Made by a program: the position numbers and the translations under genes. The notes beneath the pieces were generated by a model, which made no database searches, had not been told where the DNA came from, and saw only the letters and a list, made by a program, of their open reading frames with translations. From an uncultured Lachnospiraceae bacterium (GTDB taxonomy: Bacteria; Bacillota; Clostridia; Lachnospirales; Lachnospiraceae), in the NCBI GenBank assembly GCA_945868485.1, contig CAMBLS010000004.1:1-37785 (forward strand): a stretch of DNA of 37,785 bases, written 5' to 3'. Below are positions 9,622 to 17,787 of this stretch, piece after piece. How positions within the stretch are numbered: the first letter of the stretch is position 1; each line of letters begins with the position of its first letter.

Positions 9622-9885
9622 ACGTAAATTACGCGGTTCCACCCTGCTTGCTTCCTGCGCCTGCGACGTCTTACGGAAACCCCTCATTTGCCTGTAACGT
9701 AGGCAATACGGACCGGATTGGGGTCACTCAGAGTTAGTTTTCAGATGCTTCCTGCAAGAACATTTTCAGCACAGCGCCCCTGGGGCATCTACCTGCAGGC
9801 TTCGCCGATGTTCCTCTCTGCTGCATTTCACAGCTTACTCTTCTCGTCAACGTGTTCTCTGTTCATTAATCTACAGCTTATTTTA
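9586..9885 (-). ncRNA. T-box leader (threonine, thrS operon)
   Basis: Minus strand AGGGTGGAACCGCG T-box motif near 9632-9645, followed by a CCCATGCA...TGCATGGG-TTTTT terminator. Candidate specifier ACT at 9738-9736 (GAAAACTAAC). Confidence 0.92.
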
Positions 9886-9924
9886 AGCCACTTTTTTTAT
9901 TCTGTAAAGATGATTTTCAAAAAA

Positions 9925-10431
9925 TCAGCCTTTCTTTCCACAACATTTCTTGTATTTCTTACCACTTCCGCATGGACACGGGTCATTAGGATATACCTTA
10001 TCCGGTTTAACAACCGTAGTGGAAGATTTCTGCTCTCTGTAGAGTGCCTTGCGCTTGTCCTCATCAAAGATTTCTTCCCATTCCGGCAATTCATACAGCC
10101 AGTCTGCCCCTGCTCCTACCATATTTTTATAAAGAAGCTCCTTGTCAAATCCAAGATTTACCTGAGTGTCTTCCTCCATTTCCTCAATAGGATTTGCTTC
10201 CTTCAAGCTGTCGTTGATTCCATCTAAGAATCCTGTCATAGTCATAATATCAATGCCATATTTTTCAGATAGTTCTTTCACCGTACCGGTTACAACTTCA
10301 TCAGGGTTCTTTAAAAGTTCTGCATATATATCTTTTTCCTTCTGGAAATAGTCAGCCCAGAATCTCTGTAAATCTCCTTTATTGGCTGTTTCTGAATAAG
10401 CCACATCACGCCATTTTTTAAGCAGTGCCAT
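9925..10431 (-). CDS. SEC-C motif (SecA-like zinc-binding) protein
   Basis: C-terminal [26 protein letters not shown] motif. Confidence 0.88.
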   Translation of the reverse strand: MALLKKWRDVAYSETANKGDLQRFWADYFQKEKDIYAELLKNPDEVVTGTVKELSEKYGIDIMTMTGFLDGINDSLKEANPIEEMEEDTQVNLGFDKELLYKNMVGAGADWLYELPEWEEIFDEDKRKALYREQKSSTTVVKPDKVYPNDPCPCGSGKKYKKCCGKKG

Positions 10432-10563
10432 AATTATTCCTCCTTATCAACACACTTTCGTGCTTTTCGCTGTTACACCCAAAGCAAATGCCACTTTCTG
10501 CATCAGTTTGTTTTCACATGCGCCTATTATATACTATCTTTCAAAAAAAGTAAATTTTTTTAT

Positions 10564-11118
10564 TTAGAATGAATAAGGTCTGATTTTTTGAGCAATAATA
10601 CTAATAATCAATGGATCCCCCTCCTTTGATAACGTGGAACCTCCACGGCGGGAAACCACGATACAACAGATAAATAAATACTTATCCTCCCCTAAAAAGC
10701 CCCCGGACTGCAAAGACGCAGGTTCGGGGGCTTTGTACCAGTTTTGCGCCGAAAGCTGGCAGACTGTATGATCATCCAATTCTATTATACAGACATCTTC
10801 TTTTTCACAACTCATGGCACAGGAAATTTTATACATATTTTTTCTGCTGATTGCACCAATCTCTTCTAACAGATTGATCATGCGGTATACCGTTGCTGTA
10901 CCAATTGAAGAATCTATGGAGGATGCCCTGTAATAGATTTCCTTGCAGCTGGAACATTCCTCCTGCAAAATCACATCAAGGAGCATCTGTCTCTGTTTGG
11001 TGATTCTGCATCCTCTTTCTCTCAGTCTTTGAAGCACTATTTCTTTCTTCATTTTGGTTCTATGAAATTTCATAATATCCTTGTCATGTCTATTATCGTT
11101 TGTCAAACTCCGGGACAT
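10564..11118 (-). CDS. Fur family transcriptional regulator, atypical C-terminus
   Basis: GCRITKQRQMLLDVIL...SSIGTATVYRMINLLEEIGAISRKNMYKISC winged helix of Fur. Sequence after SAQNWYK is non-canonical. Confidence 0.8.
   Translation of the reverse strand: MSRSLTNDNRHDKDIMKFHRTKMKKEIVLQRLRERGCRITKQRQMLLDVILQEECSSCKEIYYRASSIDSSIGTATVYRMINLLEEIGAISRKNMYKISCAMSCEKEDVCIIELDDHTVCQLSAQNWYKAPEPASLQSGGFLGEDKYLFICCIVVSRRGGSTLSKEGDPLIISIIAQKIRPYSF
10694..10734 (-). terminator. Strong intrinsic-terminator-like hairpin inside the fur ORF
   Basis: Minus strand AAAGCCCCCGaacCTGC-GTCTTT-GCAGtcCGGGGGCTTTTT. Confidence 0.85.
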
Positions 11119-11130
11119 TTTTCCCCCTTT

Positions 11131-11268
11131 TTAGTGGCAATGACCTCCGCAATTACTGCAGTTGCCACCGCACTGTAATGATTTACCTTTTTTCTTATCA
11201 TGCATCATGCTTCTGATTATTTGTATAACAACACCAATCAGCACTGCTCCTACTAAAAATGTTGCCAT
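11131..11268 (-). CDS. FeoB-associated Cys-rich membrane protein (45 aa)
   Basis: My translation of the feoB-fur gap: MATFLVGAVLIGVVIQIIRSMMHDKKKGKSLQCGGNCSNCGGHCH*, preceded by GAGAGGAG. Absent from the supplied ORF track because of its size. Confidence 0.9.
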   Translation of the reverse strand: MATFLVGAVLIGVVIQIIRSMMHDKKKGKSLQCGGNCSNCGGHCH

Positions 11269-11280
11269 TTAATCTCCTCT

Positions 11281-13443
11281 CTATTCTCTTGCCAAACCTT
11301 TAACACTGGTATTTAACGTCCTGCTCTCCTTGTAGGGTCTGAACAAAAGATATAACATTCCAATTACAAACAGGATTGCAACAATAGTTCCTATTCCAAA
11401 TGCGCCGGTAGTGATCAATGTACCAATCTGATAGATGCACATGGATACTATATAAGCCAGCACACACTGGTAACTGATTGCAAACCAGAACCACTTTGCA
11501 TTGTTCATCTCTCTCTTAATGGCTCCCATTGCAGCAAAGCAGGGGGCGCAGAGAAGATTAAATACCAGAAAACCATAGGAGGCAATGGGAGTCATAACAC
11601 TTGCTAGGCTTCCCCAGATTTCAGCTCCATCCTCAGCAACTTCCGCAAAGCCAAACAGAAGTCCGAAAGTTGCTACTACATTCTCCTTTGCAATCAGGCC
11701 GGTCACAGCTGCTACCGCCATCTTCCAGCCTTCGCCTGCCTGCGTCCATCCAAGAGGTGCAAAAATCCATGCAATGGCATTCCCAATCACTGCCAGAATG
11801 CTCTCATTTAACTGTTCTGCCTCCAGCATGCCAAATCCGCTCTCCGTCCATCCAAAGCTCATTAAGAACCAAAGGACAATCGTGGATAACAGGATAATGG
11901 TTCCTGCCTTTTTGATGAAGGACCAGCCACGTTCCCACATGCTACGAAGCACATTACCCACAGTAGGCCAGTGATAAGCAGGAAGCTCCATAACAAAGGG
12001 AGCCGGGTCACCTGCAAACATTTTTGTTTTCTTTAAAATAATACCGGAACAAATGATTGCTGCTACTCCAACAAAATAAGCACTCCATGATACCCACCCC
12101 GCATTGTCAAAGAAGGCACCCGCAATCAACGCAATAATGGGGAGCTTTGCACCACACGGAATGAAGGTGGTGGTCATAATAGTCATCTTACGATCGCGGT
12201 CATTTTCAATGGTACGGGATGCCATAATCCCTGGGACGCCACAGCCGCTGCTAATCAACATGGGAATGAAAGACTTACCTGAAAGTCCAAATTTTCGGAA
12301 GATACGATCCATGATAAATGCCACACGCGCCATATATCCGCAGCTTTCCAAAAACGCCAGAAAGAGAAACAATACCAGCATCTGGGGTACGAATCCAAGC
12401 ACAGCACCCACTCCTGAAACAATACCGTCTACAATCAACCCGGTAAGCCAGTCAGCGCAACCAATGCCTTCAAAGAAACTCTGCGCACCCGGCACAATCC
12501 ATTCTCCAAACAAAGTATCATTGGTCCAGCCAGTAAGCCAGTCACCTACAGTAGTAACTGAAACATAATATACGACAAACATTATCAACGCAAAAATGGG
12601 AAGTGCTGCCCATCTGTTAGTAACGATCTGGTCGATCTTATCGGAAGTTGTCAGCTTTTCCTTTCTGGATTTGGTTACACACTCCCCAATAATAGATGAA
12701 ATGTAAACATATCTTTCATTGGTAATAATACTCTCTGTATCATCGTCAAAAGCCTCTTCCATCTGTCTAATTTCTTCCGATACGTCTGGAACAGCCTTCA
12801 TCTGGTTCTGGATCTTATCGTCCTTTTCCAATAGCTTGATTGCAAAGAAACGCTTCTGTTCCTCCGGCACAGTATTTCCAAGCTTACTCTCCACTGCACA
12901 AATAATCTTTTCTGCTTCGGATGAGAAAGTATGTACCGGTGCAGATGATGCCTTGCGCTGTGCAAGAGCCACTGCTTTTTCTGCCGCATTTTGAATACCC
13001 GTTCCCTTTAATGCAGAAATTTCCACCACCTCACAACCCAACTTCTTGCTGAGTTTATCTACATGAATCTTGTCTCCTGTCTTTGCCAGAATATCCACCA
13101 TATTAACTGCCATCACAACAGGAATGCCAAGCTCCATAATCTGAGTAGAGAGATAAAGGTTTCTCTCAATGTTCGTACCGTCCACGATATTGATAATAGC
13201 ATCCGGTCTTTCGCTAATCAGATAATTTCTGGCAACCACTTCCTCCAAAGTGTATGGGGAGAGGGAATAAATACCAGGCAAATCCATGATGACAACATCC
13301 TTATTACCTTTTAATTTGCCTTCTTTTTTTTCTACAGTTACACCCGGCCAGTTACCAACGAACTGATTGGAACCGGTCAATGCATTAAACAAAGTTGTTT
13401 TACCACTATTAGGATTGCCTGCAAGTGCAATTTTTATTGACAT
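11281..13443 (-). CDS. feoB: Ferrous iron transport protein B
   Basis: MSIKIALAGNPNSGKTTLFNALTGSNQFVGNWPGVTVEKKEG; 720 aa. Confidence 0.98.
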   Translation of the reverse strand: MSIKIALAGNPNSGKTTLFNALTGSNQFVGNWPGVTVEKKEGKLKGNKDVVIMDLPGIYSLSPYTLEEVVARNYLISERPDAIINIVDGTNIERNLYLSTQIMELGIPVVMAVNMVDILAKTGDKIHVDKLSKKLGCEVVEISALKGTGIQNAAEKAVALAQRKASSAPVHTFSSEAEKIICAVESKLGNTVPEEQKRFFAIKLLEKDDKIQNQMKAVPDVSEEIRQMEEAFDDDTESIITNERYVYISSIIGECVTKSRKEKLTTSDKIDQIVTNRWAALPIFALIMFVVYYVSVTTVGDWLTGWTNDTLFGEWIVPGAQSFFEGIGCADWLTGLIVDGIVSGVGAVLGFVPQMLVLFLFLAFLESCGYMARVAFIMDRIFRKFGLSGKSFIPMLISSGCGVPGIMASRTIENDRDRKMTIMTTTFIPCGAKLPIIALIAGAFFDNAGWVSWSAYFVGVAAIICSGIILKKTKMFAGDPAPFVMELPAYHWPTVGNVLRSMWERGWSFIKKAGTIILLSTIVLWFLMSFGWTESGFGMLEAEQLNESILAVIGNAIAWIFAPLGWTQAGEGWKMAVAAVTGLIAKENVVATFGLLFGFAEVAEDGAEIWGSLASVMTPIASYGFLVFNLLCAPCFAAMGAIKREMNNAKWFWFAISYQCVLAYIVSMCIYQIGTLITTGAFGIGTIVAILFVIGMLYLLFRPYKESRTLNTSVKGLARE

Positions 13444-13467
13444 ATTTTTTCTCCTTTAATTATATTT

Positions 13468-13485
13468 GGTTAGTCTTTGCTAACC
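13468..13485. promoter_or_regulatory. Palindrome GGTTAG-TCTTTG-CTAACC upstream of feoB
   Basis: 6 bp arms, 6 nt spacer; same arm/spacer architecture as the site at 14019-14034. Confidence 0.55.
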
Positions 13486-13501
13486 ATCGAGCAAAAAAAA
13501 A

Positions 13502-13723
13502 TTATTCCACAATAATCATTTCCGCATCAGCTTTTCTTATAGACAATTCATACCCCCGGACAGTTACCTCAATTGGGTCTCCCAAGGGTGCTACCTTTCT
13601 TACAAAAACATCTACTCCCTTGGTAATGCCCATATCCATAATCCTTCTTTTGACAGGCCCCTCTCCAGTAAGTTTTTGCACCTTCACTGTCTGTCCACAG
13701 GAAATTTCCTTCAACGTCTTCAT
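13502..13723 (-). CDS. feoA: FeoA domain protein
   Basis: 73 aa SH3-like: ISCGQTVKVQKLTGEGPVKRRIMDMGITKGVDVFVRKVAPLGDPIEVTVRGYELSIRKADAEMI. Confidence 0.92.
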   Translation of the reverse strand: MKTLKEISCGQTVKVQKLTGEGPVKRRIMDMGITKGVDVFVRKVAPLGDPIEVTVRGYELSIRKADAEMIIVE

Positions 13724-13764
13724 TTTTTTGTTTCCTTTCTCGTTATAAGGGTTCTTATTAATTT

Positions 13765-14001
13765 CTAAACCATAATCTTGTTTGCCATATCTTTTCCTAT
13801 GGCAACTCTTGAATCCTTCACATTCACAATCAGGTTGCCTCCCGTATCAGATACGACTGTAACAGCACTGCCTGCAACAAAGCCGAGGTTCTCCAAAAAT
13901 TTCCTGACTTCTTCCTTTCCTCCGACTTTTTTGATGGTATTTTCTTCTCCAGCTCTCATCATTGTCAGTGGCATCATATCACCCCTTCTCTCATATTGCA
14001 T
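13765..14001 (-). CDS. feoA: FeoA domain protein (second copy)
   Basis: 78 aa: GGKEEVRKFLENLGFVAGSAVTVVSDTGGNLIVNVKDSRVAIGKDMANKIMV. Confidence 0.9.
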   Translation of the reverse strand: MQYERRGDMMPLTMMRAGEENTIKKVGGKEEVRKFLENLGFVAGSAVTVVSDTGGNLIVNVKDSRVAIGKDMANKIMV

Positions 14002-14018
14002 TAGTAATTATTTCAATA

Positions 14019-14050
14019 GTTAGTATATTCTAACATATATTAGTTGTCAA
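14019..14050 (-). promoter_or_regulatory. feo promoter with overlapping operator candidate
   Basis: Minus strand TTGACA (14050-14045), 17 nt, TATACT (14027-14022). GTTAGAATATACTAAC (14034-14019) covers the -10 box. Confidence 0.75.
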
Positions 14051-14085
14051 TTATATTATTGATAATCTTTCTCAATAATATAATT
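14049..14085. repeat. 14-bp perfect AT-rich inverted repeat
   Basis: AATTATATTATTGA (14049-14062), 9 nt, TCAATAATATAATT (14072-14085); sits between the cob operon end and the feo promoter. Confidence 0.85.
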
Positions 14086-14108
14086 CATATTTTCATCTAC
14101 TTTTCTTA

Positions 14109-14381
14109 TTACTTAGGCATTTTACTGAATTCCCCATTTGTTTTACCTCTCTTCAAAATCTGCACAACCTTTTCATAATTTTCCGGCTGATGTGGAAACG
14201 TACATCTTGTACAAACCTTTACTACTCGTCCTTCTTTCTCTACCAACTTGGGATTTCCCGGACAATTCTCCTGGTGATATAAGGGACAATAGCAGAACAG
14301 ACAGTTGATATCTTCCAAACCCTTATGGCAGGGAAAATATTTACACTCTTTATTTTCAAAAAATCGATGTGAATTTTTCAT
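14109..14381 (-). CDS. Cysteine-rich small domain protein (PF04071-like)
   Basis: 90 aa: HRFFENKECKYFPCHKGLEDINCLFCYCPLYHQENCPGN...VKVCTRCTFPHQPENY. Confidence 0.82.
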   Translation of the reverse strand: MKNSHRFFENKECKYFPCHKGLEDINCLFCYCPLYHQENCPGNPKLVEKEGRVVKVCTRCTFPHQPENYEKVVQILKRGKTNGEFSKMPK

Positions 14382-15770
14382 TTATGTAAACCCCTTCACT
14401 TCCTTATATTTTTCTGCCTTTTTTACAAAGCTTTCTGCAAAAAAAGGATTCGATGGATAATAAAGATGTGGAAAGCCCATCCAATAGTTTTCTCCTTCAA
14501 TCACACAGGAATACTCTCTGCCTGTGATTGGCTTTGTCACAATGCAACAATCTCCATTATCGGTACTGTCAAAATAATGGAACTCATGTCCTTTTATAAG
14601 CTGCCCCTCCTGCAAAAAGAAACTCTTTTTTTCCCTTATTTCTACATAACCAAAACGTACTAGTTTTCCTTTATAACTACAAGCTGCCGGAATTACACCA
14701 ACCATTGTATGACTTACCCCATTCTTATCTGTCATCGTATCATGCAAATACATGAAACCACCACACTCAGCCACAATAGGCATTCCATTTTCAAATGCCT
14801 GATTGATTGCATTACGCATACTAACATTCCTGCTCAGCTTATCTGCATACAATTCTGGGTATCCACCACCAATTAACAGTGCATCGCAACCATCCGGCAA
14901 TTTTGTGTCATGTAAGGGAGAAAAATATGCTATTTTGGCACCATTTTCCTGCAGCATGAATAAATTATCTTCATAATAAAAGCAAAAAGCTTCGTCCTTT
15001 GCAACTGCAATTACCGGTCTGCTACTTCCTTTATTATCACAACTATTTACGTTCATCTGCTTCTGCGTAGTCAAGAACTCTTTTGCCTGCTCTGCTATAT
15101 GCTCTATTGCTTCCACATCTACAGTCTTTTCAAGTTTTTCTGAAACAACTTGCAGTTGCTTATGAATATCTTCTAGCTCATTTGGCATTACAAGACCTAA
15201 ATGCCTGCTTTCTATATGAATATTTTTCTGCTCCGGAAAATATCCAAGTACCCTTATACTTAATTCAGCTTCTATCAGCGGTTTTATGATTTCATAATAA
15301 GATGTTGACATCTTATTTAAAATTACCCCTTGAATAAGATGCTCCTTATCATATGCCAGAAAACCAGCAATCATAGGTATGACAGAGCGCCCCATTCCCT
15401 TTGCATCGATTACCAATGCAATCGGTGTCTCTGTCACTTTTGCCAGATGATAGGAGCTCCCTTCTTCGCTGATTCCCCCAAGTCCATCAAAAAGCCCCAT
15501 TACCCCTTCCATCACAACAAAGTCTTTTTCTGTCCTGTTCTGCAGAAAAAGCTCCCTGGTTGCATCTTCCCCGGTGAAAAAAGTATCCAGATTCTTGGAT
15601 GGAATACCGATTACCTTCTCATGAAACATGGGATCTATATAATCCGGTCCGCATTTATAAGAAACTATTTGCTCTCCTCTATTTTTTAGTGCCTTTAACA
15701 AAGCGCAGGTAATCGTTGTCTTGCCGCTTCCGCTCCCCGATGCTGCAATCATAATTCGTTTTAGTTTCAT
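14382..15770 (-). CDS. cbiA: Cobyrinate a,c-diamide synthase
   Basis: MKLKRIMIAASGSGSGKTTITCALLKALK; C-terminal LLIGGGYPELYADKL and MPIVAECGGFMYL amidotransferase motif. Internal start at 15770 preferred. Confidence 0.96.
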   Translation of the reverse strand: MKLKRIMIAASGSGSGKTTITCALLKALKNRGEQIVSYKCGPDYIDPMFHEKVIGIPSKNLDTFFTGEDATRELFLQNRTEKDFVVMEGVMGLFDGLGGISEEGSSYHLAKVTETPIALVIDAKGMGRSVIPMIAGFLAYDKEHLIQGVILNKMSTSYYEIIKPLIEAELSIRVLGYFPEQKNIHIESRHLGLVMPNELEDIHKQLQVVSEKLEKTVDVEAIEHIAEQAKEFLTTQKQMNVNSCDNKGSSRPVIAVAKDEAFCFYYEDNLFMLQENGAKIAYFSPLHDTKLPDGCDALLIGGGYPELYADKLSRNVSMRNAINQAFENGMPIVAECGGFMYLHDTMTDKNGVSHTMVGVIPAACSYKGKLVRFGYVEIREKKSFFLQEGQLIKGHEFHYFDSTDNGDCCIVTKPITGREYSCVIEGENYWMGFPHLYYPSNPFFAESFVKKAEKYKEVKGFT

Positions 15771-15778
15771 ATAAGCCC

Positions 15779-16008
15779 TCACTCCTTATGAAAGTCAAAT
15801 GAATAGATCCATACCGGGTTTTCTGCCTGCACTAAATGATACTTTCCTGCTTCTTTTGCCCTGTTGACCTGTATTTGCACAATTTCCCCATTTTCCATCG
15901 GATACAACGTCAGTATTTCTTTTATTTCACAAATTGTTTCCATGCTAATCGCATTGATGACAACTCGCATATTCGGATTCATTTCATACAGTGCCTGTAA
16001 TATTTCTT
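15779..16008 (-). pseudogene. cbiT: CbiT C-terminal fragment, out of frame with the upstream CbiJ-CbiE-CbiT ORF
   Basis: LKEILQALYEMNPNMRVVINAISMETICEIKEIL... is a CbiT C-terminus in the -1 frame relative to 16009-17787. Confidence 0.78.
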
Positions 16009-17787
16009 TTAAATAAGCGCATGTGTTGCTTTCGGTAGGTCCTGTAATCCTTCCGGTGCCTTTGCCTCTATCACAGTTACATTCTCAAGCTGAAACTTCT
16101 CCCTATTCCGCCAAATGAGTGACACAGCTTCTTTCTTCTGTTCAATGGCATATACCTGTATATCCGGGGAAAGCCCTGCTATCTCCATTGCAATAGAGCC
16201 TGTTCCGCTGCCAATATCATAAACAACTGCCTCTTGATACAATTTTAGTTTACAAATACTGACTTCTCTTACTTCTTCCTTTGTCATAGGAACCTTGTCC
16301 CTGATAAATTCTCCGTCAGCAATGCCATGGGTCAGCTTTTTTTTCATTGCATTGGGATTCTTTACAAAACAGGTATATAACCCTTCCTCTTTCAGTTCTA
16401 TGCACTCACTCGGTGCCCTTTTTATAATCTGTTGCTCTGCATAAGACAATTGATAACCTGTAATAATTTCGCATTCATTCATTCCTGCTTTTATGAGAGA
16501 TTTTCCCAGCCTGTTTACATCTTTCACACCGGACATAATCAGAAATGTCTTTTGTTCTGTTTGGATTCTGCGAGCAATATTGTATATTTCTTTTCCATGC
16601 ATACTGTAAACAGCCGCATCCTGATAGCTTTCCCCAATACAAGATGCCAGAAAAGCCACCGAAGAAATTCCCGGCATAATATGAATTTCCGCTTTTAGCT
16701 GTCCTGCATCTATTTCTTCTTGTAAAGCATGATATAATGACTGACACCCACTATAAAAACCACTGTCCCCAGAGAGCAAAACGACCACTTTCAAACTCTC
16801 CATAGGATGTTTCATCTGAACTTCGAGCAAATACGGAATAATCTGTTTCGCCAGATAAAACGGTTTTTTCTCCATTCTTGGCTTATAAGGCTCCAGCATT
16901 CTCTCTGCCCCAAGCAAAATATCTGCTTTCTCTATCTTCTCACAAACTTCTTTCGTCAGGCAATTCCGGCTTCCCATACCAATCCCAGCAAGCGTAATTT
17001 CCATCTCACTTTTTATTTGTATTTTTTGTTGACAAATTTTCTCTAATTCATTGCACACCTCAAGGAAAGAATATCCCGCATCTTCCCCCGAATGCCCAAT
17101 AGCAAACACTGAAATTCCTGTTTTCTTTGCAGCCGCTAACTTTTCAAAATAACCACCGGATGCACCACTTTGTTTGGTGACCAAGCATGAAATTCCATAC
17201 TGCCGAATCATAGCTTCATTCATTTCGATTGAAAATGGTCCCTGCATTGCTATAATCTGTTTTCCTTTGATTCCCTGCTCTATACAAAGTGACAGACTTT
17301 CAAGCCCTGGAAGAACTCTTACAAAAAGCCTGCTTTTTATATTCTCAGAAACACAATACTTTACCAGTTCCTTGCTTCCAGTAGTAAGCAGAATATTTCC
17401 CTGCATTTTTTCTAATGCGTTTGCACACGCTTCATTTGATTCAAAATAAAATACATTGTCTTCTTTCTGTGAAAGATCCATCTCTCTTTTTAAACGCAAA
17501 TATGGTATCTTCATTCCTTCCATTGCCGTCTTGATATTCTCGGTAACAATATCAGCATAAGGATGCGTTGCGTCCACTACTGCCTCAAATTTACAGTTCT
17601 GAATAAATCCCTTTATTTGGTCTTCATTCATTCTTCCACGATGAACAGTCATAAAAGGATTCTCTTTTAATACAATCTTTCCATATTCCGTTGCAACACA
17701 GATTGTATGATAAATCCCGGAGGCAGCCAGACACTCAGACAATTTTCTTCCTTCAGTTGTACCCGCAAATATTAGTATCTCGTTCAA
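16009..17787 (-). CDS. Fusion: precorrin-6x reductase (CbiJ/CobK) - CbiE methyltransferase - CbiT N-terminal part (frameshift-truncated)
   Basis: MNEILIFAGTTEGRKLSECLAASG (CbiJ); ITLAGIGMGSRNCLTKEV...LLSGDSGFYSG (CbiE); VYDIGSGTGSIAMEIA (CbiT), ending THALI*. Confidence 0.9.
   Translation of the reverse strand: MNEILIFAGTTEGRKLSECLAASGIYHTICVATEYGKIVLKENPFMTVHRGRMNEDQIKGFIQNCKFEAVVDATHPYADIVTENIKTAMEGMKIPYLRLKREMDLSQKEDNVFYFESNEACANALEKMQGNILLTTGSKELVKYCVSENIKSRLFVRVLPGLESLSLCIEQGIKGKQIIAMQGPFSIEMNEAMIRQYGISCLVTKQSGASGGYFEKLAAAKKTGISVFAIGHSGEDAGYSFLEVCNELEKICQQKIQIKSEMEITLAGIGMGSRNCLTKEVCEKIEKADILLGAERMLEPYKPRMEKKPFYLAKQIIPYLLEVQMKHPMESLKVVVLLSGDSGFYSGCQSLYHALQEEIDAGQLKAEIHIMPGISSVAFLASCIGESYQDAAVYSMHGKEIYNIARRIQTEQKTFLIMSGVKDVNRLGKSLIKAGMNECEIITGYQLSYAEQQIIKRAPSECIELKEEGLYTCFVKNPNAMKKKLTHGIADGEFIRDKVPMTKEEVREVSICKLKLYQEAVVYDIGSGTGSIAMEIAGLSPDIQVYAIEQKKEAVSLIWRNREKFQLENVTVIEAKAPEGLQDLPKATHALI

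Noticed and set aside
9718-10227. 169 aa plus-strand ORF
   Set aside because: Antisense to the T-box leader and the SEC-C gene; composition is that of a reverse-strand artefact.
14062-14080. Canonical Fur box at the feo promoter (TGATAAT half site)
   Set aside because: Only one half (TGATAAT) fits; the opposite half is TTTCTCA. The GTTAG-N6-CTAAC palindrome over the -10 box is the better operator candidate.
15990-16015. Programmed -1 frameshift in cbiT
   Set aside because: The region GCGCTTATTTAAAAG has no re-pairing slippery heptamer in the zero frame, and the expected Gly-rich segment is missing altogether, so deletion or sequencing error is more likely.
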